Assembly: GCA_016717145.1 (NCBI GenBank)
Contig: JADKGD010000006.1
Location: 1-64,000 of the forward strand
From: Saprospiraceae bacterium
GTDB taxonomy: Bacteria > Bacteroidota > Bacteroidia > Chitinophagales > Saprospiraceae
Direction of reading: 5' to 3'
DNA: 64,000 bases
Below are positions 19,369-28,722 of this stretch, in pieces. The notes under the pieces are model-generated. The model saw only the letters and a program-made list of their open reading frames with translations. It ran no database searches and was not told the DNA's origin. The position numbers and the translations under genes were made by a program. Position 1 is the stretch's first letter. Each line of letters starts with the position of its first letter.

Positions 19369-19791
19369 ATGTCAGGAAACAGAACGTTTACAATGATCAA
19401 ACCTGATGCTGTGGGCTCAGGGTATATCGGTGCAATCTTAGCTCAGATAAATGAAGCCGGATTTAAAATCATAGCAATGAAGTACACTAAACTATCTGCC
19501 GAAAAAGCCGGTGAGTTTTACGCCGTGCACAGTGCCAGACCCTTTTATGGAGAATTAGTTGAATTTATGTCATCAGGTCCTATCGTTGCCGCAATTCTGG
19601 AAAAAGATAATGCTGTTGATGATTTTAGAAAATTAATTGGAGCAACTAACCCTGCTGATGCAGCACCCGGCACCATTAGAGCAAAATTTGCAAAAAATAT
19701 TGGTGAAAATGCTGTTCATGGATCTGATAGTGATGAAAATGCTGCCATAGAGGCTTCTTTCCATTTTGCAGGAACAGAAATTTTTGTTTAA
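19369..19791 (+). CDS. ndk: Nucleoside diphosphate kinase
   Basis: Transfers the gamma-phosphate from ATP to nucleoside diphosphates through a phosphohistidine. The catalytic His117 lies in NAVHGSDS, and the N-terminal [23 protein letters not shown] and GTIRAKFA segments are family hallmarks. At 140 residues the protein is a standard Ndk. It is a single gene, divergent from the DHH phosphoesterase. Confidence 0.97.
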   Translation: MSGNRTFTMIKPDAVGSGYIGAILAQINEAGFKIIAMKYTKLSAEKAGEFYAVHSARPFYGELVEFMSSGPIVAAILEKDNAVDDFRKLIGATNPADAAPGTIRAKFAKNIGENAVHGSDSDENAAIEASFHFAGTEIFV

Positions 19792-19918
19792 TATTTTTTC
19801 GGAATTATTTCGGAAATAAAAAGATTTACAGACTTTATATGCTTAAATTTGCATGTTATTGTTTTTGAAAGAAACATTGTCTATATATAAACTGTAATCT
19901 TTTGTTGAGATTAATACT

Positions 19919-19954
19919 AAGGCTTTGGGAGTTTCTCGGAGCCTTTTTAATTTT
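19919..19954 (+). terminator. Rho-independent terminator downstream of ndk
   Basis: AAGGCT pairs with AGCCTT and an inner wobble-containing stem (TTGGG with CTCGG) extends it, followed by TTTTTAATTTT. It sits about 130 bases after the ndk stop. It could instead end a short transcript that begins inside that gap. Confidence 0.75.
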
Positions 19955-20022
19955 AAGCTTTTTTACAAGATAATTAAACGATATATAAGAATAAAACGTT
20001 CTATTTTTACAAAAATCTTATT

Positions 20023-20670
20023 ATGAAGTATATTTTTATTTTCCTGTTTCCAATTATTGCATTTTCAACAGGTAATCCTTCAATAAAAATTGGACTTTTA
20101 AAATACGGCGGAGGTGGCGACTGGTATGCCAACCCAACTTCACTTGTTAATTTAGCAGGATTTTGTAATAAATTTATGTTTACCAACATTGATCCTGAAT
20201 ATGCCATTGTAGATGTAGGCAGTGTGGAATTATTTAATTATCCGCTCATTCATATGACAGGTCATGGCAATGTTGTTTTTTCGGATGCTGATGCTGAAAA
20301 TCTCAGAGCTTATCTGATCGCAGGTGGTTTTTTGCACATTGATGATAATTATGGTATGGATCCTTTTGTAAGATTGGCTATGAAAAAAGTATTCCCCGAA
20401 TTAAGTTTTATTGAATTACCTTTTAATCATCCGATTTATAATCAGAAATATCGGTTTGAAAATGGTTTGCCTAAAATTCACAAACACGATGATAAGGCTG
20501 CTCAAGGTTTTGGTTTGTTTTGGGAGGGAAGACTGATTTGTTTTTATACATATGAGTGCGACCTTGGAGATGGATGGGAAGATGCTGAAGTGCATAAAGA
20601 TTCTGAAGAAGTCAGGATTAAAGCGTTAAGAATGGGCGCCAATATAGTTCAATATGTCTTTGAAAATTAA
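20023..20670 (+). CDS. DUF4159 family exported protein
   Basis: A 215-residue protein with a short signal peptide (MKYIFIFLFPIIAFS). The body carries the DUF4159 features LLKYGGGGDWYANPTSLVNL, HMTGHGNVVFSD, AYLIAGGFLHIDDNYG and ELPFNHPIYN. The fold resembles a glutamine-amidotransferase-like domain, and the biochemical role is unknown. Homologues in many bacteria sit near MoxR/VWA/DUF58 clusters, which are not adjacent here. kdsA follows after 32 bases on the same strand, so the two are probably co-transcribed. Confidence 0.85.
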   Translation: MKYIFIFLFPIIAFSTGNPSIKIGLLKYGGGGDWYANPTSLVNLAGFCNKFMFTNIDPEYAIVDVGSVELFNYPLIHMTGHGNVVFSDADAENLRAYLIAGGFLHIDDNYGMDPFVRLAMKKVFPELSFIELPFNHPIYNQKYRFENGLPKIHKHDDKAAQGFGLFWEGRLICFYTYECDLGDGWEDAEVHKDSEEVRIKALRMGANIVQYVFEN

Positions 20671-20702
20671 TTATTATTTAATTTATAAAAAAACATTGTG
20701 CC

Positions 20703-21529
20703 ATGCAATCATACTCATTGGTTCCATCCATAAAAAATATCAGCAATCGTACATCAAGTAATTTTTTTCTGATTGCCGGACCATGTGCCATTGAATCTGA
20801 AATCATGGCTATGAATATTGCTGAAAAGGTAAAAGAATTACAGCTGACCACAAAATACCTTTTATTTTTAAAGGTTCCTACAGAAAGGCTAATCGGTCTT
20901 CTATCCATTCATTTACTGGAATTGGTGATGAAAAAGCACTAAAGATATTAAGAAAAGTGGCCGAAACATTTGACCTTCCTGTGACAACTGACATTCATGC
21001 AGACGAAGAAGCAGATATGGCTGCCGAGTATGTGGATATCCTCCAGATACCAGCATTTCTTTGCAGACAAACTTCATTAATAAAAGCGGCTGCTGATACA
21101 GGCAAGATTGTTAATATTAAAAAAGGTCAGTTTATGAGTGCCGAATCCATGCAACATGCTGTTCAGAAAGTCAGAGAATGCAATAATGAAAAAGTGCTGC
21201 TTACCGAGCGGGGCAATACATTTGGATATCAGGATTTGATTGTGGACTATAGGGGCATTCCCCAGATGCAGTCATTCGGAGTGCCTGTAATAATGGACTG
21301 TACACACTCACTCCAACAACCTAATCAGTCATCAGGTATTACAGGCGGGAAACCTACTTTGATCTCGACTATCGCCAAGGCAGCCATTGCGGTAGGAACA
21401 GATGGCTTATTTATTGAAACACACCCCAATCCATCAGAAGCAAAATCAGATGGTGCCAATATGTTGCCTCTGGATCAACTGGAAGCCTTGCTTATAAAAC
21501 TGGTTGCAATCAGACAGGCAATTCTTTAA
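20703..21529 (+). CDS. kdsA: 3-deoxy-8-phosphooctulonate synthase (single-base frameshift)
   Basis: Condenses phosphoenolpyruvate with arabinose 5-phosphate to Kdo-8-phosphate for lipopolysaccharide. The N-terminal FFLIAGPCAIES and the later LPVTTDIHADEEADM, QIPAFLCRQTSL, LTERGNTFGYQDL, PVIMDCTHS and FIETHPNPSEAKSDGANM are diagnostic. The frame breaks at the A4 run 20852-20855. One added A restores the expected KIPFIFKGSYRKANRSSIHS. As with ffh and dnaA, a homopolymer error in an essential gene is the best explanation. Restored length is about 276 residues. Confidence 0.95.
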
Positions 21530-21608
21530 TGGTTCTCTGTGCTAATTTATTTTTGTGTCAACTTATATTTTAATTAATCTTATTTGTTTCTAACATATTA
21601 TATACAAA

Positions 21609-23064
21609 ATGAACATCTTAAAAATTATTTGTGTCCTATGCTTTTTTTTCTTTTTGCAAATAGTCAAAAGGTGCATAAAAAAATGTTCAACTATTATCAG
21701 AAAAGAAAACTGTCATAGTATATACATCCGCAGATAGTACCAAATTAAGATTAACCCAAACAGATAAACTGGATTTTGTTCCATCGGGTCAACCTTTGGA
21801 AACTGAGATTTCAATTTTTGTGGAACCCGGTAAAACATTTCAAACCTTCATGGGTATTGGTGGAGCAATTACTGATGCCAGTGCAGAAGTTTTTGGTAAA
21901 ATGTCAAAAAATAAACAAGAAGAATTTTTAAATGCTTATTTCAGTAAAGAAAAAGGAATAGGCTATTCATTAATAAGAACCACTATTCACAGCAGTGATT
22001 TTAGTTCCGGAAGTTATACTTATGTAGATGAAGGAGACAAGAATTTAAGCACTTTCAATATTAACCATGATAAAAAATTTAAAATTCCTTTAATAAAAAA
22101 GGCAATCGAAACATCAGGCGGAAAATTGACGCTATATGCAAGTCCCTGGAGTCCGCCAGCCTTTATGAAAACCAATAACAATATGCTGAATGGAGGTAAA
22201 TTACTACCTGAATTCTATCAATCATGGGCCAATTATTACGTCAAGTTTATTAAAAGTTATCAACAAGAAGGAATTCCTGTCTGGGGCATTACCATTCAAA
22301 ACGAGCCTATGGCTGTTCAACGATGGGAATCCTGTATTTACACTGCCGAAGAAGAACGTGATTTTTTAAAAAACTACCTTGGACCGACCTTAAAAAAAGC
22401 AGGATTAGGCAATACTAAAATTACAGCATGGGATCATAACCGGGACTTGATAAATCATCGGGCCAACACCATTCTTAATGATCCTAAAGCAAGTAAATAT
22501 GTTTGGGGAATAGGTTTTCACTGGTACGAAAATTGGAGTGGTGGCGAACCGATGTTTGAAAATATACGAAAGGTTTATGAGATGTATCCTGATAAAAACT
22601 TGCTTTTCACGGAAGGCTGCAATGAACGTTTTAATGCAGAAAAATACCAACTTTGGAAAAATGGAGAACGATATGGAAAATCCATGATTAATGATTTTAA
22701 TAATGGAACTGTTGGCTGGACGGATTGGAATATACTTCTGGATGAAACCGGAGGGCCAAATCACGTAGGTAATTTTTGTTTTGCACCCATACATAGTGAC
22801 ACGAAATCAGGGGAATTAATTTATACACCTTCATATTATTTTATTGGACACTTTTCTAAATTTATTGAAAAAGGAGCTAAAAGAATCAGCAGTAATTCCA
22901 GCCGTAGCCAGTTATTAACTACTTCTTTCCTTAATAATTCAGGCAAAATAGTAACCATCGTAATGAATCAAAGTAATGATAAAATAAAATACAAATTGCA
23001 CGTAAAAACCGATGCAGTTGATGTTTCAATTTTGCCTCACGCAATCCAGACATTAATATATTAA
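21609..23064 (+). CDS. Secreted glycoside hydrolase family 30 enzyme (two homopolymer frameshifts)
   Basis: A beta-glycosidase of the glucosylceramidase-like GH30 family. The core from about 21796 has FQTFMGIGGAITDASAEV, the acid/base glutamate in GITIQNEP and the nucleophile glutamate in LLFTEGCNE. The C-terminal beta-sandwich ends at residue I of the final SILPHAIQTLIY. The clean open frame begins at a TTG and lacks a signal peptide. Adding one T to the T8 run at 21642-21649 and one A to the A7 run at 21677-21683 joins it to ATG 21609, giving the signal peptide MNILKIICVLCFFFLFANSQ. The enzyme is therefore probably exported. Its natural glycan is unknown. Confidence 0.9.
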
Positions 23065-23210
23065 ACCACTTAGCCTCAATAATATTTTTAGTTTGGTCTC
23101 CTCTTATATTGCTAGTATCCGACATCTAGTCGCAAGCTGTCTTAATACTGTTTTTGGTTCTATTGATCAAAAGATTGTATTTAGCCTTAGAATATATTTT
23201 TTAAATAAAA

Positions 23211-23243
23211 AAAGAGAGATCAGACAATGCTGAACTCTCTCTT
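23211..23243 (-). terminator. Terminator after the tRNA-Pro gene
   Basis: On the minus strand AAAGAGAG pairs with CTCTCTTT, with an inner CAG/CTG pairing, followed by a T run. It begins a few bases after the tRNA-Pro 3' end. Confidence 0.8.
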
Positions 23244-23247
23244 TATG

Positions 23248-23322
23248 TCGGGGCGGCAGGATTCGAACCTGCGGCCTCCTGGTCCCAAACCAGGCGCGAT
23301 AACCGAACTTCGCCACGCCCCG
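23248..23322 (-). tRNA. tRNA-Pro (anticodon TGG)
   Basis: A 75-base cloverleaf read on the minus strand. Acceptor CGGGGCG pairs with CGCCCCG, the anticodon stem is CCTGG/CCAGG, the loop TTTGGGA has anticodon TGG, and the T-arm carries GGTTCGAATCC-type sequence. CCA is not encoded. Confidence 0.95.
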
Positions 23323-23361
23323 ATTTATATTTTCAAGTTTATGTGTTAACTGTCTAAACAG

Positions 23362-23448
23362 CGGTGGAGGGGGGATTCGAACCCCCGGTACCGTTACCAG
23401 TACGACAGTTTAGCAAACTGTTGGTTTAAGCCGCTCACCCACCCCACC
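23362..23448 (-). tRNA. tRNA-Ser (anticodon GCT)
   Basis: An 87-base class II tRNA with a long variable arm. Acceptor GGTGGGG pairs with CTCCACC (one G-T pair), the anticodon stem is ACAGT/ACTGT, and the loop TTGCTAA has anticodon GCT. It is probably co-transcribed with the flanking tRNAs. Confidence 0.95.
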
Positions 23449-23652
23449 AGTGAGAACATTACATAAACATTTCTCGTTTTTTGAATGGTTTTTTAATAAC
23501 GTTAATATGTAAAATATTATAAAAAACCTACTTTTCTTTTAAAGCGACGCAAAGATATAACTATGAAATTTATTAACCAAGTAGAAAGGTATTTTATTTA
23601 AAATAAAAGTTTAAATAGTTCATATTCAACATCTTATAATTTATAAAAAAAG

Positions 23653-23727
23653 TGGGACATACTGGGCTCGAACCAGTGACCCCTACCTTGTCGAGGTAGT
23701 GCTCTGAACCAACTGAGCTAATATCCC
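23653..23727 (-). tRNA. tRNA-Val (anticodon GAC), with C at position 33
   Basis: A 75-base cloverleaf. Acceptor GGGATAT pairs with ATGTCCC, the D-arm has AGCTCAGTTGG, the anticodon stem is CTACC/GGTAG and the loop is TCGACAA. The anticodon is GAC. Position 33 is C where nearly all tRNAs have U. The two neighbouring tRNAs have the normal U33. It could be a base substitution error or a real variant. Confidence 0.88.
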
Positions 23728-23735
23728 TTTAATTA

Positions 23736-24215
23736 TTATAACATTTGCAATTCAGCCATTAACTGCTCCGGTGTCTTGTAACCCGGAGATACATTTATTG
23801 GTTCCAATTTTTCGTTCAGATAAACCAATGTTGGATAACTTAATCGTCCCTGAAGCAATTCCACACCTAAAGCATTTACGCCATTTCTACCCATTGCTTC
23901 CCAATTATAAACTTTCCCACGATAATTTACTTGTTCTTTTTGCTCTGCATTAAACTTCACAACATGAAAATTATCATTTAAATATTTTATTAGTGCCGGA
24001 TCGGTAAATGTCTTTTTATCCATTACTTTGCACCAACCACACCAATCTGTATACACATCTACCAGAAATTTTTTTTTGCTGCCAGCTTTACTTATATCAG
24101 AAGCCTGCTCCACACTAAGCCATGTTAATTGACCATCTTTGGTCTCATAAGATCCTGAATTTTTACACCCAAAACCAAAAAACAGCAATAAAGATACTAT
24201 AAGGATGTAACGCAT
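23736..24215 (-). CDS. Thioredoxin-fold lipoprotein
   Basis: A protein of about 159 residues from the preferred ATG at 24215, which gives a clean lipoprotein signal (MRYILIVSLLLFFGFGC). The thioredoxin-like fold has VDVYTDWCGWCKVMDKKTF, with an active CGWC, and a cis-proline region RLSYPTLVYL. It is probably an envelope thiol-disulfide oxidoreductase. An earlier frame start at 24245 would add ten residues before the signal peptide. It lies between the tRNA cluster and dnaA on the same strand. Confidence 0.88.
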   Translation of the reverse strand: MRYILIVSLLLFFGFGCKNSGSYETKDGQLTWLSVEQASDISKAGSKKKFLVDVYTDWCGWCKVMDKKTFTDPALIKYLNDNFHVVKFNAEQKEQVNYRGKVYNWEAMGRNGVNALGVELLQGRLSYPTLVYLNEKLEPINVSPGYKTPEQLMAELQML

Positions 24216-24288
24216 GATAAGGCAATTATTATTAACGTGGTGCAAAGATAAACAAATATTAAAAAACTATAATGTAGTTTTTAATATT

Positions 24289-25703
24289 TTATATACTCAC
24301 CAAAGTTGTTTGTACTTTTTTTACTAAAGCATTAACCTTATCCTTGAAGAGCAAATCAGTGTCCATCATATCCTGAACAGTCTTTAATGAATGAATAACC
24401 GTGCTATGATCACGACCACCAAATGAATCCCCAATCATTTTCAAGGAGCTATTTGTATATGTTTTGGCCAGATACATAGACAATTGTCTTGCCATAACCA
24501 CACTCCTCAATCTTGTTTTGCTATGCAATTTTTCAACAGGTACATCGAAATGTTTCGCAACAAGCAATTTTATATTTTCAACTGAGATTTCTTTGTCAAC
24601 CTGAGATACAAACTGTCTGATTACATCCTTCACCAGTTTCATATCAATGATTCTTTTATTTAAAGTCGATTGCGCAACCAATGAAATGACAACTCCTTCG
24701 AGCTCTCTAATATTATTTTTAATATGGCTACATATGTATTCTTTGATCTCTCGTGTTAATTCCAGTCCTTCTTTAGCTGTTTTCATTTCCAGAATACGCA
24801 TCCTGGTTTCAAAATCCGGTATTTTAAATCGGCTACTAAGCCCCATTTAAATCTGGATATCAATCTGGCTTCAACATCTACTAAATCTTTAGGTGATCTG
24901 TCTGATGTGAGTATAATCTGCTTGCCGGTTTGGTGTAACTGATTAAAGATATTAAAAAATATTTCCTGCGTTTTTGGCCTGTTGGAAAGGAATTGAATAT
25001 CATCAATTATCAGTACGTCAATCATTTGATAAAAATTCATAAAATCATTTACTGCGTTGCTTTTTATGGCTTGAATGACCTGATTCGTAAATTTTTCTGT
25101 AGTCACATAAAGTACATGTTTGTCCGGGTATTTTGCCAATATTTCATTCCCAATAGCTTGAGATAAATGGGTTTTGCCTAAGCCAACATCACCGTAAATA
25201 ACTAATGGGTTGAAAGCTGTGCCTCCCGGCTTTTTTGCAATAGCTAATCCTGCAGATCCAGGAAATTTGTTGCAATCACCATCAACAAAATTTTCAAATG
25301 TGTAAATCGAATTAAGTTGTGAATCAATTTTCATGCGTTTGATTCCAGGTATCACAAAAGGGTTCAGGAATTTAGCCTCTTCCTGTTCAACTTTATTTTG
25401 TATAACCGGAACGGCTGTAGTACTACTTATTTTTCTATGATTTTCAACAAGAATATTATATTCAAGTCGCCCGTTATATCCTAATTCCTGTTTTACAGCT
25501 TTCTTAAGAATATCTACATAGTGTTCTTCAAGCCACTCATAAAAAAATTTATTCGGTACCTGAATCGTCAACACGTCGGCAGTCAATTTTACAACTTTTA
25601 TTGGTTCAAACCAAGTTTTAAACGGTTGAGCATCTATACTTTTTTTTATGATATTGAGACAGTTATTCCATACAATCACGTGATCCTTTATCATCATCTT
25701 CAT
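24289..25703 (-). CDS. dnaA: Chromosomal replication initiator DnaA (single-base frameshift)
   Basis: AAA+ ATPase that binds DnaA boxes and melts the origin. Domain I is at the N-terminus (VWNNCLNIIKKSI; FKTWFEPI). The ATPase core has GDVGLGKTHLSQAIG and IDDIQFLSNRPK. The C-terminal DNA-binding domain has GDSFGGRDHSTVIHS. The frame breaks at the four C's at 24841-24844. One more base (G on the coding strand) restores the expected RFKWGLSSRFKIPDFETR. An essential gene broken in a homopolymer points to sequencing error. Restored length is about 471 residues. No dnaN gene follows, and no DnaA-box cluster is obvious upstream. Confidence 0.96.
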
Positions 25704-26011
25704 TAAACTTAATTATATCAAAAAATTTTAATCTTTCCCGCCGATTGGGCATTTATTCAAAAAAAACGGCTTCACTTAATCTACATCGATGAAGGATAAT
25801 AAGGTTGGGAGTGATGCAAATGTCATTATTTTTATTTGATAAAAAAAGTTAATCGTCGATAATTTTTTCTATTTTTTTTTCCTGGTGAAAATACCCAATT
25901 AAACAAAATAAATATGATATTATTTAATGTATAGTAATCTGTAAACCTTGAATTTTAAATCTATAATATTATTGTAATCAATAAACTGCTGATAAATGTT
26001 TTGATATTATC
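25704..26011. other. Gene-free stretch upstream of dnaA
   Basis: About 308 bases between dnaA and the metallophosphoesterase gene. It is AT-rich, with several T and A runs. I found no TTATCCACA-type DnaA box, no convincing promoter and no hairpin terminator, so there is no support for a replication origin here. Confidence 0.5.
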
Positions 26012-26932
26012 TTAGGTTCCAACCATCAAATTTTTACAGGTTACGCACAACCCTTTTTTATTTCTTTCGAAAAAAACATCCAGCCTGCCCAAGATTATGC
26101 CTGCCCATCCAACTTGATTGATCAGTACAGGTTTATTGGCAATATTAAGCATTCTTTCAGGCTCCTTCATAAATGTATGCGTATGTCCTCCTATGATAAG
26201 GTCAATATTGGAGGTACCCGCAGCCAATACCCTATCTGATATTTTATTTTCGTCATATTTATAACCCAGATGAGATAAACAAATCACAAAATCGCATTTT
26301 TCTTCTTCCCTTAGGTATGTACTATATTTATTCGCAGCCTCGATCGGATTAGAATAAATAGTGTTTTTATAAAGAGCATCAGGCACCAAACCTTTTAACT
26401 CGATTCCAATACCAAAAACCCCAATTTTGATATCACCCTTTTTAAATATTTTATATGGTTGAGTTTTTCCATTCAACACCGTATCATTAAAATCGTAGTT
26501 TGTAATAAGTAAAGGAAAATTAGCATGTTTAAGCTGATGTTCAAGACCATCAATCCCCCCATCAAAATCGTGATTACCTATAGTCGCTGCGTCATATCCC
26601 AGTTCAGACATTAGCTTTAATTCAAGTTCACCACCAAAAAAATTAAAATATGGTGTTCCCTGAAAAATATCGCCTGCATCAAGCAGCAATACATTTTTTT
26701 GTTCTTCGCGCACTCTTTTTATTAAAGTGGCCCGTTTTGCAACGCCTCCCAATCCTTCATTCTTTCCACCATCCATTGGGAATGGCTCTATCCTGCTGTG
26801 TACATCATTCGTATGGAGTATGGTTAGCCTTGTGATATCGGGCCCGCCAGGTAAGGCCATAAGCGGAAAAGCACCAGTTGATAAGATAAAACCGGTGAAT
26901 GCAGTATCTCTAATAAACACTCTTCTATTCAT
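26012..26932 (-). CDS. 5'-nucleotidase, metallophosphoesterase half
   Basis: A 306-residue exported enzyme containing only the N-terminal metallophosphatase domain of a UshA-type 5'-nucleotidase. Metal-binding motifs are LHTNDVHSRIEP, LLLDAGDIFQGTP, TIGNHDFDGG, SHLGYK and GGHTHTFM. The N-terminus (MNRRVFIRDTAFTGF) looks like a twin-arginine signal. The missing C-terminal substrate-binding domain is encoded by the gene immediately upstream, 2 bases away, so the two products probably act as one nucleotidase in the periplasm. Confidence 0.9.
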   Translation of the reverse strand: MNRRVFIRDTAFTGFILSTGAFPLMALPGGPDITRLTILHTNDVHSRIEPFPMDGGKNEGLGGVAKRATLIKRVREEQKNVLLLDAGDIFQGTPYFNFFGGELELKLMSELGYDAATIGNHDFDGGIDGLEHQLKHANFPLLITNYDFNDTVLNGKTQPYKIFKKGDIKIGVFGIGIELKGLVPDALYKNTIYSNPIEAANKYSTYLREEEKCDFVICLSHLGYKYDENKISDRVLAAGTSNIDLIIGGHTHTFMKEPERMLNIANKPVLINQVGWAGIILGRLDVFFERNKKGLCVTCKNLMVGT

Positions 26933-26934
26933 GA

Positions 26935-27696
26935 TTAATCCTTTATTCTGATTGAATTGTCAGCTTTAATGTGTTCACCTTTGGCATATGTTCTTCTTAA
27001 ATGAGTAATAATGAGATCCCTGATAAATTTACCGGTATTATTAGTTTTATTATTTTTCAAAAATGTCAGATTGTCTCCTCCATTTGCCAAATAATCCGGT
27101 ATGGCTACCATATAAGTTTTAGTTGTATCCAAAGCTTGATTTTTTATTTTTATATTGGTAGCTTTACCATAACCAATATCCATTTTTATAGTATGACTAA
27201 TAGGCCACCCACCTGATTCTGCAATTTTATCAAATAAGAGCTGAATTTTGTCCCCTTTAATTTCCTGGACGTATATAATATTATCAAAAGGCATCAATTC
27301 ATACACCTTGCCAACCGTAATATTGCCCTTTGATAATGCTGGAATACGAATGCCCCCGTAATTTTGAAGTGCAAAATCAATACTATCAGAAACCAGTTTC
27401 TGTGTCTCCATAAGCAAGACATCAGCAAACCAATTGGTAAGTTTTGAGTTTGGCTTCCCTTTGACCATTTCTTCATCATTAATACCTATTACCTCATTCA
27501 TTGTCTTATCAAGTTGATTCTTGAAAGGTTCAATAATTGTCGCGATCTTGGTGTCTACCGGAAATGAAGCCTTTTCTATTCTGTAATTCCTTGTTTGAAC
27601 ATCAGAAAGATGATTCACTTTGGCACAGGAGCAAATGATTGCAGCTATACATATCGCAATAAGAGAAAATTGGCTTTTATGCATTGAAATGGTCAT
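26935..27696 (-). CDS. 5'-nucleotidase, C-terminal-domain lipoprotein
   Basis: A 253-residue lipoprotein (signal with IICSCAK lipobox) consisting of the 5'-nucleotidase C-terminal domain: ALQNYGGIRIPALSKGNITV, LMPFDNIIYVQEIKG and IPDYLANGGDNLTF, the nucleobase-stacking region. It overlaps the upstream gene's stop by an ATGA arrangement, suggesting translational coupling, and is followed by its metallophosphoesterase partner after 2 bases. The split layout of a normally single protein is the main oddity. Confidence 0.88.
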   Translation of the reverse strand: MTISMHKSQFSLIAICIAAIICSCAKVNHLSDVQTRNYRIEKASFPVDTKIATIIEPFKNQLDKTMNEVIGINDEEMVKGKPNSKLTNWFADVLLMETQKLVSDSIDFALQNYGGIRIPALSKGNITVGKVYELMPFDNIIYVQEIKGDKIQLLFDKIAESGGWPISHTIKMDIGYGKATNIKIKNQALDTTKTYMVAIPDYLANGGDNLTFLKNNKTNNTGKFIRDLIITHLRRTYAKGEHIKADNSIRIKD

Positions 27697-28202
27697 AATA
27701 ATAATTCTGCTTCATTTTTAACTGCTGATTTAGCAAAACCTACCGGATCCATATTTCTATTTAACATTTCTTGATTTAAGTGATGTAAAAATGCTTCATT
27801 GGAATCACCTTCACATTTAGAAATAATGTCCTGCATTTGATCTTTTGCCAGCTTTATAATTTTCCACAGATTTTCGCTTACATATACCTGTTGAGAAATA
27901 TTGTGTTCGTATTCCTGTTGAATGGCAATTAACATAGCAATCCTAAGTTCCTTAACACCCATTTCAGCATTAACAAGTCTGTAACTAAGATTGTCAAGGG
28001 ATATTCGTTCACAGAATAACATAAGCCTTTCATAAGCTTGCAATTTTAATGGCAGGATATCTTTACTTTGATTTTGTCGAAACTTTAAAACTTCAAGTTG
28101 GTATTGCTGATTTAAAAAATTACGAAAAAGAAAAAAAACGGTCGCAAATACTACCAAAGCGGGAACAGAATATTTTACCAATTCAATAAAACTATATATC
28201 AT
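27693..28202 (-). CDS. Conserved membrane-anchored protein of unknown function
   Basis: A 169-residue protein with one N-terminal transmembrane helix (about residues 9-29, VKYSVPALVVFATVFFLF) and a long helical cytoplasmic part. The segment LPLKLQAYERLMLFCERIS and the later QEYEHNISQQVYVSENLW are typical of an uncharacterised Bacteroidota family (possibly DUF7935; named from memory). It is the first gene of a three-gene unit with the two 5'-nucleotidase halves, but no functional link is obvious. Confidence 0.75.
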   Translation of the reverse strand: MIYSFIELVKYSVPALVVFATVFFLFRNFLNQQYQLEVLKFRQNQSKDILPLKLQAYERLMLFCERISLDNLSYRLVNAEMGVKELRIAMLIAIQQEYEHNISQQVYVSENLWKIIKLAKDQMQDIISKCEGDSNEAFLHHLNQEMLNRNMDPVGFAKSAVKNEAELLL

Positions 28203-28325
28203 TTAATCTCAGATTTATTACTTAAATTGTGTTTACGGAATACTTTTACAGAACTAAATGGAGCGTTAAAACGTTTAAAATACCAAATATTAAACATTTA
28301 TCAGAGAATTGGAAAAAAACTTCTT

Positions 28326-28333
28326 TAATTTTG
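28326..28333 (+). promoter_or_regulatory. -7 box upstream of the IscA-type gene
   Basis: TAATTTTG fits TAnnTTTG, 23 bases before the ATG at 28357. The nearest TTG is too close to be a good -33. Confidence 0.4.
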
Positions 28334-28356
28334 TGATAAATTTAAATTAATTATAA

Positions 28357-28710
28357 ATGTCATCAGATACTTTAACAAAAATACAGCCAGTAACATTAAC
28401 CTCAGGAGCTATTCAACAGTTAAAAAGGATACACCAGGAGCAAAACTTAACTTCTGATCATGGTCTTCGTATTGGGGTTAAAGGTGGCGGTTGCTCCGGA
28501 TTTAGTTATGTCCTGGGATTTGATGTCCAAAAAGAAAAAGATGAAATCCATGAGATTGAAGGCTTTAAAGTTTTTATGGAAAAATCACATGCCATATATC
28601 TTCTGGGCATGGAAATAGATTGGGTAGATGGACTTAGCAACAGAGGATTTACTTTTAGTAATCCAAATGCAAAATCTACATGTGGATGCGGAACATCTTT
28701 TTCGGCTTGA
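28357..28710 (+). CDS. Iron-sulfur cluster assembly accessory protein (IscA/ErpA/HesB type)
   Basis: A 117-residue A-type carrier that delivers Fe-S clusters to target proteins. The three cluster-binding cysteines are visible: one in VKGGGCSGFSYVLG and two in the C-terminal STCGCGTSF. The central residues DWVDGLSNRGFTFSNPNA match the family. No isc/suf operon genes are adjacent. It is followed 12 bases later by ruvB, so the two are likely co-transcribed. Confidence 0.94.
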   Translation: MSSDTLTKIQPVTLTSGAIQQLKRIHQEQNLTSDHGLRIGVKGGGCSGFSYVLGFDVQKEKDEIHEIEGFKVFMEKSHAIYLLGMEIDWVDGLSNRGFTFSNPNAKSTCGCGTSFSA

Positions 28711-28722
28711 TCAATGTGAAGA

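Noticed and set aside
25704..26011. Replication origin next to dnaA
   Set aside because: dnaA is adjacent, but I see no DnaA-box cluster, no DUE-like run pattern distinct from the general AT-richness, and no dnaN. In Bacteroidota the origin is often away from dnaA.
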